DNA from: Diphasiastrum complanatum
Lineage: Eukaryota > Streptophyta > Lycopodiopsida > Lycopodiales > Lycopodiaceae
Direction of reading: 5' to 3'
DNA: 64,000 bases
Assembly: GCA_029204225.1 (NCBI GenBank)
Contig: CM055113.1
Coordinates: 6,110,647 to 6,174,646 of the forward strand
Both the position numbers and the translations under genes were made by a program. A model generated the notes under the pieces. That model worked only from the letters and a program-made list of their open reading frames with translations. It was not told the DNA's origin and searched no databases. Shown piece by piece: positions 12,635-55,263 of this stretch; within the stretch, counting starts at the first letter, position 1, and each line of letters opens with the position of its first letter.

Positions 12635-13363
12635 TCAAATGACATAAGAGAAGTAAGTATGTGATGTATATACCACATGAGATATGCTCCTCTTTCCCTT
12701 GAAATGTGAGCCACATGGACTCAACCATATTTCTTGAGTTTCTTTTGGAATCACATTTCGAGAAGGTCTCTCCTCCTCAATCCTTGGCACATTTGAACCT
12801 TGAGATGACTCCTTAAGATCCTCTTCATGGTGCTCCTTATTCTTGATTGATTTCTCTTGGATCATAACAATAAGTTTGAGCTGATCTAAAGTTCCAAGCA
12901 AAATACTTTCCAAGGACATAAAATAAATCCAAGTTACTTCCATGAAAGTGACATCTATCTTTGCATCTTGAACCAAACAATGCACTTCCAAATGAAAAAT
13001 TTCAAAAGATTTGACATGTGTTGTGATGGACTCTTGAAGACAAATCTTGCAAGTCCTTGTGAGACTCCAAGCCTCATTCACCTTTCCACAAAGGAAACAC
13101 CTTTCCTTGGACTTGTCCTTCTTGTATTTGCATTTCGAACTTGAAGCTCCATCCTTCTCCTCAGCCCCCTTGATTTGGTTCTTCTTTGATGGATTGGTCT
13201 TCTTTTTGTAGCATCTTGAGAACTCTCCCTTGCCACAAAGGTTGCACTTAGGATTCTTTCTTTCCTTCAATAGGATGCCACCTATTGATGCCATGTGAAT
13301 AAAAACCTGTGATATGATTCTACAAATGTAATTTGTGACTTTCAAGAGACTAGATTTGAACAT
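12635..13363 (-). CDS. Cysteine-rich 242-residue ORF carried by the non-autonomous element
   Basis: This is the longest ORF in the element and starts with ATG. About residue 40 it has CNLCGKGEFSRC, and about residue 90 CFLCGKVNEAWSLTRTCKIC, a CX2C-X12-CX2C arrangement that could bind one zinc ion. A lysine-rich linker (KKKTNPSKKNQIK) joins them, and the C-terminal third is acidic then basic. The first cluster resembles a degenerate gag zinc knuckle. The second is not the retroviral CX2CX4HX4C type. It may be a gag-like protein or a captured host fragment. No known family is recognised. Confidence 0.4.
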   Translation of the reverse strand: MFKSSLLKVTNYICRIISQVFIHMASIGGILLKERKNPKCNLCGKGEFSRCYKKKTNPSKKNQIKGAEEKDGASSSKCKYKKDKSKERCFLCGKVNEAWSLTRTCKICLQESITTHVKSFEIFHLEVHCLVQDAKIDVTFMEVTWIYFMSLESILLGTLDQLKLIVMIQEKSIKNKEHHEEDLKESSQGSNVPRIEEERPSRNVIPKETQEIWLSPCGSHFKGKRSISHVVYTSHTYFSYVI

Positions 13364-14477
13364 CTTAATAATCTAGAATGATCTACAAAAGATCTAGCTC
13401 ACAAACCTAAGAATCAATCTTCACACTAATGACTAGTCACTTGGAAACTTTGCTTTGATCACTAAGACAAAAGCACACAATCTTTGAATCAAATCACAAA
13501 AGAAATCAGATCCAATCTCCTATTGGACTCATCAAATACCAATGACTCTTTCTTTTGAAAGTTGAAATGGATATGAAAAGATTTGACATCTAGATTCTTC
13601 TTTTCACTTGACTAGTTCTCTCAACACTTGAGATTCTCAAACAAAAGATGGGTTTTGTTTCAAACACATGAAAATCAAACTTAATCACTTCTTTTGGACT
13701 CTTGACCCAAATAATCTCACTCTTGATATTTAGAATGAATTTGATTTTATTTGAAAACAAACTATACCACCAATTTTTCACAAAGCTTAAAAATTAGACA
13801 ACTAGAGATTCACGAAGATCTCAACCATGCATGAATACTCAAATATGGACTCCTCCTCATTCTAGACATCAAATGGGATCACAAATTGACCCTCACACTC
13901 TCACAAAGAAAGTTGAATAGAACTAATTTGAGTTTCATACATACTATGTCAATTTTTGCTCAACAAATTGAATTCAATCACTCCTATTGGATTCCACCAA
14001 TTACTCTACTTTTTAAGACTTGGAATGAAATTCAAAATCAAAAGTTGTGATTTTTCTCACTAAGATATTGTGCTTCAAAGAGCTAATGCCACTTAGAAAG
14101 ATTTGATCACCTAGGAGAATACAAATTCTCCACCAATAACAACACAAAATGAGCTTCTAGATCTTGCCCTCTACAAAGGAAGGAACTCTTAGAAGATTGG
14201 ATCTTTCTCTACACATTTGCCATAGATACCTTAACGACTCTTTTCAAACGTTACAATCACTCAAACAAATTGAGTAGGGTTGAACAATGTGACTTGGATC
14301 TCAATCTCTTTTCTAGAACTCTCAATTTAAGCCAATCTATGTCAAATGACCAAAATTTTTGAGGATAGCTATCAAATCCAACTCGCTACACAAAATTTGA
14401 CTAGTTTCCAAAAAACTGCTAACTTTGGCTTTGATTTGGATTAATTCTATCAATTTCAACAAAACCTCTTGTACTAG

Positions 14478-14489
14478 GCTCTGATACCA
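14478..14489 (-). other. Primer-binding site for initiator tRNA-Met
   Basis: The minus strand reads TGGTATCAGAGC directly next to the LTR end. This fixes the orientation of the element as right to left. Confidence 0.9.
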
Positions 14490-15305
14490 TGTGCAAAAAG
14501 TACAAAAAGCACCAAAAGTGATCCCAATCTAATCCTTGAGAGGGATTGGTTGTCAGATTACTTGATCTATCAATCTACTTGAGATTAAGATCAATCTAGA
14601 TCAATTCTAGACACAAAATCATTAATTGAAGGTAGGTGTACTTTCTGGTTTCACACGTGTGAAACACTGTCTGAATACGGACTCCAACCTGAAAATCAAG
14701 TACACATTGATAGAACCTCAAAACAATCAAAACAAATGTAGACAAATGGAGAGAATCACTCAAAATTGCTTCCAAAACCAAGATTGGTGTCTCACTATGA
14801 TTATGGCCAAATGTGGCTCTATATATACAATAAGTGGGAGCTCGTGGTACTGATCATCCCTCTAATCCCACATGTGTGAAGGTGCTTTGTCATGTGATGA
14901 TTCATCATGCAAAACTGACACTTGGACAAAACCTTCTATTTTGAGCACTTTTGGTCCATTTTCCTTCTATATGGAGATCTACTTGGAAATCTTCTAGAAG
15001 TCAAAATTCGCCTACTTCGGCTTATTCCACACGTGTGATCTGTCCTCTACACATGGGATATGACACCTAACCAAAGGATGTGGCTCATGCAATCAATAGA
15101 CTGATGCCATGTGTCATATGTCTAGAAAACTAGTTTTTGGCCATTTTAGCCACTAGAACTTGAATTAAATCATATGTACAACATATATGATTATGGTACA
15201 TGACAAGTACAATAGTTTCACACGTGGGAACAGGTTCCACACATGTGTGTTTATCTATATACAAGATTTTTGGCCTCTACCAAGCTTATTTTTGCATTTT
15301 TCACA
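14490..15305 (-). repeat. 5' LTR of the non-autonomous element
   Basis: The 816-bp repeat is nearly collinear with 11046-11872. Both LTRs contain TTTCACACGTGTG-type palindromes and a TATATATAC motif that could act in transcription. It ends at 15305, before the CCCTG target duplicate. Confidence 0.85.
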
Positions 15306-15326
15306 CCCTGCTCCTTGCTCGCTCCT

Positions 15327-15401
<75 letters not shown>
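15306..15401. repeat. CT-rich flank and (CT)n, right half of the split locus
   Basis: CCCTGCTCCTTGCTCGCTCCTG leads into an uninterrupted CT run at 15328-15401. This continues the CT-rich locus at 10777-11045 on the other side of the LTR insertion. Confidence 0.85.
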
Positions 15402-15403
<2 letters not shown>

Positions 15404-15826
15404 TGCTCATGGCCTGCATTCCTTTTTTTGGTTTTATTTTTCAGTTAACCGGAAAATTCTATAATTCTGCATGAATTTTCCTTGCAAAATTAGCTTCCCA
15501 ACGATCTACTGTATGCTTCGATTCAGCATGTTTGTGCACACGTATGATTTTTTGATACATTTTAAGCTTGTATTGAATAAACTATGAAGAAGACTTGACA
15601 TCACAAAAACATCTCAAAAGGGCAAAAACCTCTCATTCTCTCAAGAAAATTTCAGTATTATAACAAATTGGTGGCAATCTCTCTTACAAAATCACTTCTC
15701 TTCTTGATCAAACATGACACACAATTTGGGTCTCTCTACCCCGTTCCTTCCATAAATTCTTTAGGCATAGGGATGATTTGGCAAATAGGTGTGAAGTGGC
15801 ATGAAAAACCTAAGAGGTGGCAAAGG

Positions 15827-16529
15827 CTACTTGTTTTGGCTATGATCTCCCTGTCCTTTTCTTATAAACTCAAAAGGAAAAGTTATCAGTGAAGCATGTC
15901 CCAAAGTACCTTGTGAGCATTGTGGGCCCAAGTCCCAATTCACTTTCTTTTTGGTCAATGTCTTAGGTGGGCTTGCCATGACCCAATTTTCATAGGCATC
16001 AAGTAGAATCGATAATAGAGTCATAACTACATCGGAATCTTCAATGACTGAGCTAGTTGCAGTCATCCGCTCCATAAGCTTTTTGAAAGTGTTGAGGGCT
16101 CGAAACACTATATGCATCAGACATTCTCAGTGTGAAGAACTTCTTCCTCAAATGAAGTTTGGAGGTGACGTCCTTGATTTCATAGAGAGGTGCTAGGATG
16201 TCCCATGCATCCTTAGCAGTCTGAGCAGCTCATATATGGTTGATTTGAGAGTCTTTGATATTGAGAGTGATCATGGCAAATGCCTTGCCATCTCTCAATC
16301 TCCATTTGGTGATGATGGCTGCATCAACCTCTGGATTGACCTTTGTGCCATCAACGATGTCCCATAGTTCTTTGGCAAGAAAAAGTACTTTCATCTTGAA
16401 CTTCCAGAGATGGTAGTTATCTCCATCGAGTTTGTCGATCAGAGATGAACTAGAAGATGGATCCATTATGGTGTAGAGAGCGAGGTCGTTGGTAGAAACA
16501 ATGATATCAGAATACTGTTGACTGTGCAC
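15827..16529 (-). pseudogene. Ty1/copia gag fragment
   Basis: Two minus-strand frames form one broken gag. 16230-16529 contains LIDKLDGDNYHLWKFKMKVL and KELWDIVDGT, the N-terminal part of plant copia gag. 15827-16117 contains VMTLLSILLDAYENWVM, the later gag motif. Both match in order the gag of the copia element at 45774-46260, so the two belong to one family. Zinc knuckle, protease and pol are missing. Confidence 0.8.
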
Positions 16530-16600
16530 TTGCTAAAACTATGTCTTGGTAGAAACAAGACTGATAACTTGCAATAGAAATGCAGATTACTGAACCACCT

Positions 16601-16612
16601 GCTCTGATACCA
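16601..16612 (-). other. Copia primer-binding site
   Basis: The minus strand reads TGGTATCAGAGC, upstream of the gag at 16529 in element orientation and directly next to an LTR end TGTAGAAAAAC at 16613 (+ strand view). Confidence 0.85.
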
Positions 16613-17470
16613 TGTAGAAAAACTACGTGGGTTATCAGGAATATCAAATGATATTGGATCAGAGGAGCTCTGATTAAAACGGATGCTCTGATATCAGATC
16701 GATGATGGTAGGATAGCAGTGGAAGTAGCACAATGGACGATTGTAGATCGGAAGTGCAACAGTTACCAACAATAATCAAGATGAGTAAATAGTAGTAGTG
16801 CTTAATCGAACAAACCAGTAGTGGAAAAACTGTACTCTTGATAAAAATTAGAAAAATGAGTACATGGGCGTGAAGCTGAGCGCAATTCAGTGACGCGCAA
16901 ATATTTTAGAGCTTTTGTCTTTGATCCCTTAATCAACTATCTTTTATGGATAACTAACTAAAAAGATATTATTTACAAGTCTTTCAGGTTAGTGCTTTCT
17001 ACCTACTTAATTGATTACAGCTGCCTTGTAGTAAAGACTATGTACAAGTAGGTGAACTACCTTAAAGTCTTCTGACAATACTTGGATCGACTTTTCCTTG
17101 ATGAGGGAGTCGAGTTAGTTGAGCGTTGATGAAAAGACGACGAAGTCGGGTTGTTGATGGAGTTAGTCAGGTCCTTTGATGTCGAGTACTTGGATATGTC
17201 GATGTCGAGTTTGTAGGAGTGAGATGTTGAGTACGTCAATGTCGAGAAGTCGGATACGTCGATGTCAAGTGCATGATGGAATGGAGCTGATTGAGATGTC
17301 GAGTAAGTCGATGTCGAATATATATATATGTATACATGAGAGAAGTCGTAGTCGATGACTTCGATGTTGATGGAGTCAGTTGAGTATATACATGGGAGAA
17401 GTCGAAGTCGATGACTTCGATGACTTCAAAGTCGATGGAATCAAACTTCGACGAGTTTTTGGGATGCTCA
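16613..17470 (-). repeat. 5' LTR of the copia fragment (far boundary uncertain)
   Basis: The LTR begins next to the primer site at 16613. Its far end is not fixed because no second LTR copy is present in the window. The TCGA-rich minisatellite at 17076-17460 may belong to it, because the related copia LTR at 44558-45546 also has a TTCGACGACTTTGACTTTCG-type region. Confidence 0.5.
17076..17460. repeat. TCGA-rich degenerate minisatellite with palindromic segments
   Basis: Irregular repeats of GATGTCGAGTA and GAAGTCGATGACTTCGATG recur across about 380 bp. At about 17397-17427 GAAGTCGAAGTCGATGACTT continues into its own partial complement, so the stretch can fold into a hairpin. A short (TA)n run sits at about 17320. 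Confidence 0.65.
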
Positions 17471-20400
17471 TTACTAAATAGGTTTTGGACCTGAGCATAA
17501 AAATTGAACGGTTAGCAATTAGTGCTATGTTGTAATCACAATGTATGCAAGTTGAAGCTTAAGGAGAGGAGCAAATCTTGTGTCACACCTTGTTGGTGAA
17601 GCTTTTAGTGGATTTCTTTTCCGTTGATGCTTGTGATTGGTCGTTTGATGTTGTTTTCTTATTGTTGGAGTGAAGAATGGTGTAATGGCTATCTTTGGAG
17701 ATTCATATGGCAGTAAGCATTGGAAAGAGGGAGTTGGATGCAATTCTAAGGCTGTGTAAGGAAGAAAGGTCTATTGTATGTAGTAGTAAAAGCAATAAAT
17801 AGTCAAAATGGCAATTATTATATTCTTTGAGATAAGCTCAATCATACTCCTCATTGGACAGAGTTCTATCATCCTACAATAACAAAGAGCAACTACTCTA
17901 ATTCTATTCACTCTTGGATAGAATGCAACTTACTATAGTTTGGCATAGATGATGGCTTTTTTTAAAGAGGATTTACAAATATTGTCATAGCTCATTTTAA
18001 AAATCCTAAATGTTTTGTATCCTGATATGTGCACCTTTAATAATATTAGAAAAGTTTTATGCAAATGCATTCAATACTGTTTCTATTTTGCTATACTCTA
18101 ATGTTGCATTTTGCAGGAATTTAGTCCACCTCAATAAAATTAGCGGGTTAAGAGATTTAATCTTGAGGTTTACTTCTGCAAAAATAATAATAATGTATCT
18201 TTGAAGATTATCGTTAATAACATAAAATAAAGCTTTACTTGAATAGAGTATTGATATGTGTCTCGACTCTCAAGTTTATGTAAATGGAATCAAGATATGC
18301 ATGCACTATCAAGACACATATTTTTGATATGGTTATTAGTTAATCTTCAAAAAAGAAAATTTGCACTTTGTGATTTGTTGATGGAGAATGCACTACAAAC
18401 TTCATTTAGTGTTTGTTTGGAAGTAGTGTTGTGCCCACATAAGTTTGCATCAATACAAATTTTTTCTAAATGTTGATTGTGCTTTACCAAGTAATGTCAT
18501 CATTCAACATATTTCCTCCACACAACTTAAACAAAAGACAACTTACATTGTTTCAATTGAGTATGTGATATAGCAAATTTATAATTTTATTTGAAATAAG
18601 AAGGAAGCCCTAAAACATATTGCACATGTGAGTAATTAATGTGCTCAAAATAAAACTTATGATTTTCGTAATATGACATTTTGATTTGACCTTATAAAGC
18701 TAAAATGCATTAAGTTTTGGTTAGTTTTGTCTTTGTTTGACATCCGAATACCACCACTTTCTATGGTCCAAAATTTCATCCACTACTTGATGTAACCAAC
18801 ACCTCCCTATTCTTCATGAACTAGCTTCCATGTGCATGTTTCTCAAAAAAGATGCAAAGCTACTAACTTTATCTTGTCTTCCTTATTCCATTTTCATATA
18901 AATATAGGTTAGTTTGAAAAAAGAATAGAATCCGAAAGTGGTCAAGTAATGAATGTCTTAAGAAATCGAAAAAGTTTGGCACAATTGTTTACCCCTGTTA
19001 GTTCAAAACAACACTGATATGTACTATATTAGCAAGGGTTATATGCATCATGTTGTTTTGGCATTAGAATTTGACATCATGTCAAATCTTGTCCTGTATC
19101 CTTCAAAATCCCACTTGGTCCTTGAAACATATGATATAATCAAACAATAGGCACTACTACAAGTATGTTAAACTTTAAATTTGATGATGCTTGTTTATTT
19201 GCATGCACCAAAGTATTCCATATCTTTTGAGTTTGCATAACTGGGTGTGACCATCATTGAGCTTATAAGACTTGTATGCCAAACCTAGAAGAGCAAAGCA
19301 TAAATCAAGTCTCTCAATGCTTTTATATTGTTTTATATTTTGGGGGAGATTGGGGGAGTGGGGGCCCGCCCGAGGTGTGGTTGTGGGGTAGCATATTGTA
19401 CTAGCCTTGTTAGTGAGCAATATGTACACTACACATCATAGTAAGGCCAAGCACAATGCTCTAAACCTCCACTTGCAATGCTGCATCCAAGATTCGAGCC
19501 CGCTCTTTCGTGGGCAAAGTTTTAGCTCTTATTTAACTCGGCAACTATAGAGGAATCAATGCTTTTATATTGATATGTTCGAAATAGTACAATTGCTTTG
19601 AGCTTGACAATACCTTTCCAAGCTAATGTTCTTATAATAATTAAAAAATGTTGATTTGTGCTTTTTACTTTGATGCATCATGAAGTTGACGTGGTCTTAC
19701 ATATCTTAACTTGCTTGGATTGAAGTGCTTGTTCAAGCTAAACCTTTATGCAAATTTGGAATACTTGAGCGCATGAATTTTTGGTGTTTATTTCTAGATC
19801 AAAAGATTCTACACGAATACATGAAAAAAAAAGGAATTAACTTAAGAACATGTTTCCAAGTTTAACCTTGCCTACATGTTCACATGCCAACTACTTAAAA
19901 GGAGACGCTAAAGTGGTTGGTATTTTAGAATCAGTGGGAAATGAATCATGAAAATAGCTTGCATCTCAAAATCATTCATTTTGTAGGCCCAAAACAATTC
20001 AAGCCTAAAACCTTTTCCCACTGGAATTTGTTTTATCATACTGCAATTATATTACTTTCCAAAAGCATCATTATGTAAAATAATTAGTATGTGCATCCAT
20101 AACTTAGGCTAAGCCAATTTGGCGCATGTGGGCTCCTGCAGGGACTTCCCTTTTGAGATTTAATCCTAGGTCCCTGTTGCAATACGTAAACACCTCCACT
20201 ATTGTGGAGAACTTCCACTTTCATTTGGAATAGTACCATCTTGTTTAAGACTTGTTGTATATGGTGAAACATTGCTCTCGAATATTGGTCAATATGTGAA
20301 GAACTTTTGGAACGTTTCTAGTTCATTTCTTGAAGGCTTTATTCAACATCGTCTTTTTCTTCGACAACAATAGCTACTTCAACTAGCTTCATTATGTACA

Positions 20401-20990
20401 AGGGGTGCGATATACATCACCCACCAAGGTTCATTCAAGGAGGAGCAATACACTCCAAACGTTCCACTCATAATCAACTACGATGGGCATATGTATAGCT
20501 CTTATTTGACTTGACTACTATGCACAACAACCCATGAGCTTTGCATCATAAGGAGCATCCTGGCCATAACAAGGTCTTGTTTTGTCCACATTACTGAAAT
20601 ATTGTTGATAATTTGGAAACAAATCACAAAAAGTACATGTCATTTTTGCTTTGTAAAAGCTTATGTGCCAAGGTTGTAAAATCTAGATGCACTTACATGC
20701 CATACGATTGACTTGGTCTCGACTAGCCCCTTAGAGTATTTTAAAAAAAAATAGCAAGCTTAATCACCATCACGATAACAAGTTCTCACAAATGAAAAGA
20801 TTCAACATATAATTGTGGAAGGTAGACTTGACAACGTATCTCACAACAACAACATTGCTTTTTGATGCTTTCGTCACTCACCATCCACCATATCAAGTTT
20901 AAAAAAAATGAGAACATCTAACATATAGTTGTACAAGGTTGCTTTGACAAGGGATCTCACAACAACATGAGTGAGCTGCTTGATGCTTTC
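17471..20990. other. Intergenic DNA, no gene seen
   Basis: AT-rich sequence with only short open frames lacking motifs. I see no retroelement domain, primer site or splice-joined frame. Confidence 0.4.
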
Positions 20991-20996
20991 ATCATT

Positions 20997-21260
20997 GGTA
21001 AGAAATGAGAGCTTAAAGCGATCACGTTAGAGCAATGGTATACGTATAAAATGGTAAGAAATGAGAGCTAAAACTAATCATGCTTGAGCATTGGTTAGAG
21101 CAATGGTATACCTATAAAATGGTAAGAAATGAGAGCTAAAACTAATCATGCTTGAGCATTGGTATAACTATGAAATCAACGCTTCATGTTTATGCGTAAG
21201 AAATGAGAGCTAGAACCAATCATGCTTGGGCATTGGTAACTATGAATTCAGCACTTCATG
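20997..21260. repeat. Degenerate tandem repeat, units 56-74 bp
   Basis: GGTAAGAAATGAGAGCT recurs at about 20997, 21053, 21121 and 21195, followed by CTAATCATGCTTGAGCATTGG in the later copies. The changing spacing shows indels between units. Confidence 0.75.
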
Positions 21261-21639
21261 TTTATGTTGGTACCATGTTGTGGCCCATTGCCTCCACCAG
21301 ATACACGAGGCCAAGGACAAGAAAATGATATTTTATATCGGTGGCAAGCCTCGGGCCAAATTGAGGCTTTGTCATCGCATATAAGTGGCATTCATATTCC
21401 ATCTCGAGAGCAACTTTGATATTCCAAAGCAAGCGCGATAGCAAGGGTAAAAGAAGAACCTCTCAACTTTTCCCCAAAAGCTCCTATCTCTATCAACCCA
21501 CATGGGGCCGCTACTTTTTGGAGGTCCTCCTCACTCTTTGAAGGCCGGTCCCTTGGCAACATGTGCCACCCCCTGATTGGCCCAGCCTAGGCACGAATTT
21601 TTTTGATATTTTGGGGCCTTTTGTCTCTTTTTTAACATA

Positions 21640-22354
21640 AAAAATTAAAGGCGACCAATTCTGTTTCAGGTTTTGTCCCGTTACCTCTAACAGCCGCTAA
21701 CAGAACCTAACATAACATGACGTAACGTAACATAACAGGAAGGAGGAAGAGAGAAGAGAGAAGAGAGAGGAGAGAAAGGAGAGGAGAGGCGAGGCGACGA
21801 GGAGGGAGGGGGAGAGGAGAAATAGAGCAGATTGCGATGATCTTCGCTGCGCATTTGATTGCCGATGCTGTTGTGGAGGTATTGGTGAGGGCGGGGAAGG
21901 ATTCGGGGAGGTTTTTAATCAAGAATCCGTGCACATAAAGGCTGCAGAAGCTCAGGGTAGTGAGTGAGTAGTACAGCGCCATTTTTTCATGCTGGCTGCG
22001 TGACACGATCATTAGTGTTGGGTAGTACAATGTGCGAGCAGTTAGATGTGATGGACTTTTGGCTGGGAAAGCAATCGCAGTGAAAGGATAATCGGAGCTG
22101 TGTCATGGAAATATCTGTGAGACTGCTACTTCTTATCGATAAGTGGTCAATTAGAAGCTCACCAGATCTGCAAATGCTGAAAATCAGAGGTTTTCCATTT
22201 GTGGATATTTTTCGATTCCTTTCTCGTTAGTTTCAGTACAGTACTGCTGACATTGAGCTCGTTTTTGGATGACTTGGAGAATCCCCTGTTTCTTGATTCT
22301 ATGGCAAGGGTTAATGAAGCAAGAGCTTGAGACGCTGTGTCGGATTTAGATCAG
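21640..22354 (+). promoter_or_regulatory. Probable core promoter and 5'UTR region of the SnRK1 gene
   Basis: A run of TAACA-type motifs containing TGACGTAA (21718-21725, an ACGT-core bZIP-type site) is followed by a purine tract rich in GAGAGA and GGAGAGG at about 21737-21827. GA-rich tracts are common near plant transcription starts and in 5'UTRs. No TATA box could be chosen with confidence, and the transcription start is not identifiable from sequence alone. Confidence 0.4.
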
Positions 22355-54058
<31,704 letters not shown>

Positions 54059-54670
54059 TTGCAGATCTAATAGAGTAGATCATGCCTTCAAGGAAGCCCT
54101 TACCTCGTTAGGGTTTATACTGGCAAAAACTGCATAACCCATTCCTTTGTACAAGTAGCAAAATTGTACAACGGCTTTAGCTCTACTTTATAGTGACAAA
54201 CTGTGCTATAGAACTCAGTTTTTGTACATAATTTATTCCTGAGCTTCGTTGAGAGGTATGACGTTTTTGGCATCACTTGTTCGTCGATTTCAGGTTACAT
54301 CATCGTCCAACAAACTTTCAAATATATTTAAATTCTGATCTCTGCTGGCTCCTTACCCTCGCTGTTTCATCAAGCTCTGGTTCACATAAAATATGACATT
54401 ATTTTCTGGGGTAATTTTTGCTGTTTCATATCCTGAAAACATGTACTTTTGTGGTAATCGATTATCTTATAGAATTCTCTTGGAAACTATTCTCAGTGCA
54501 GAAATTTCTCAAGTAGACAATACACATTTTCAAAATCTGTATTTGGAAAAAATCAGAAACTATCATCATGTTGCTAACATGAACATATGTCCAAACTTGG
54601 GCCTTTAATGTTCTCGAAGACCATGGTACATGATGTATGATAGGCACCTTCTTGTTCTGTGTCGTTTACT
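54059..54670 (+). other. Presumed SnRK1 3'UTR and downstream DNA
   Basis: Non-coding, moderately T-rich. I could not fix a polyadenylation site; the closest candidate signal is an AATTTATT stretch near 54230. Confidence 0.35.
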
Positions 54671-55160
54671 TATATCCAAGTTCCACGAACTCTCTGGGCA
54701 GCAGACTGGATCAGTAGCATCAACAGACGAAATTCTTATTAGTCAGGTTTTGTGAATCTTTCTTGTTGTCGGCTTCTGATTCCATATAGATTTGAAGCCT
54801 AACAAGTTAGCATGTATTAGAAGATAATGTCTAGTTTATGTATTGTGTTGTCTATTTACCGCATGCCTAAAAGTATATGCATCACTGTGTTGCCTATTGG
54901 GTCAGCAGGCTGTGACCCAAATTATAAGCCAGTGTTCTTTATATGTCACTGCCCCCATACTTCAATTGTGAGACAAGTCATCTTGCATACCTTCAAGTAT
55001 CGAGGTGGTGAGATCTGAGGAGGTGATACAAGTCAAAGCAGCTGGAAGCAGGCTACTTCTTGAGAGAGACTTTTCGAAAGGGACAACCTTCCCAAGAGAG
55101 TCCAGCCGGGTCCCAAGTCGTCCTAGTAGAGCTGTGAGACAGTCCAACCTACTATTGTGT
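54671..55160 (+). other. Two exon-like segments of unknown identity
   Basis: 54678-54746 reads FHELSGQQTGSVASTDEILI and ends at CAG/GTTTTG. 55005-55160 reads VRSEEVIQVKAAGSRLLLER then a Ser/Arg/Pro-rich stretch, and ends at TGTG/GTAACT. Both have better base composition than their surroundings and donor-like ends. The acceptors and the phase between them are not certain. They may be exons of an unrecognised gene, alternative 3' exons, or chance. Confidence 0.25.
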
Positions 55161-55263
55161 GGTAACTTTCTTGTCCTCTTTGTTTGGTTGATTGTTAAAG
55201 TTTGCTATTATTATAGCTACTGATGTGTATTGTCAATCTTGGTATGCTTATGAGTTTTCCTAC

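Larger units (their letters stand above)
11046..15305 (-). mobile_element. Structurally complete non-autonomous LTR retrotransposon
   Basis: Two direct repeats of about 820 bp bound the element. Each begins TGTGCAAAAAG and ends TTTTTCACA on the + strand. The flanks are identical pentamers CCCTG (11041-11045 and 15306-15310), a target-site duplication. A tRNA-Met primer site lies on the minus strand next to the right LTR, so transcription runs right to left. The 2.6-kb interior has no protease, integrase, reverse transcriptase or RNase H, only two ORFs of uncertain nature. It therefore needs pol functions from another element, probably copia type from the primer used. The LTRs differ at scattered sites and by a 15-bp indel, so the insertion is not very young. 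A fragment of a relative sits at about 59122-59459. Confidence 0.85.

Noticed and set aside
21707-22030. Minus-strand 107-codon frame over the GA-rich tract
   Set aside because: It is produced by the purine tract read in antisense and overlaps the SnRK1 leader; no homology seen.
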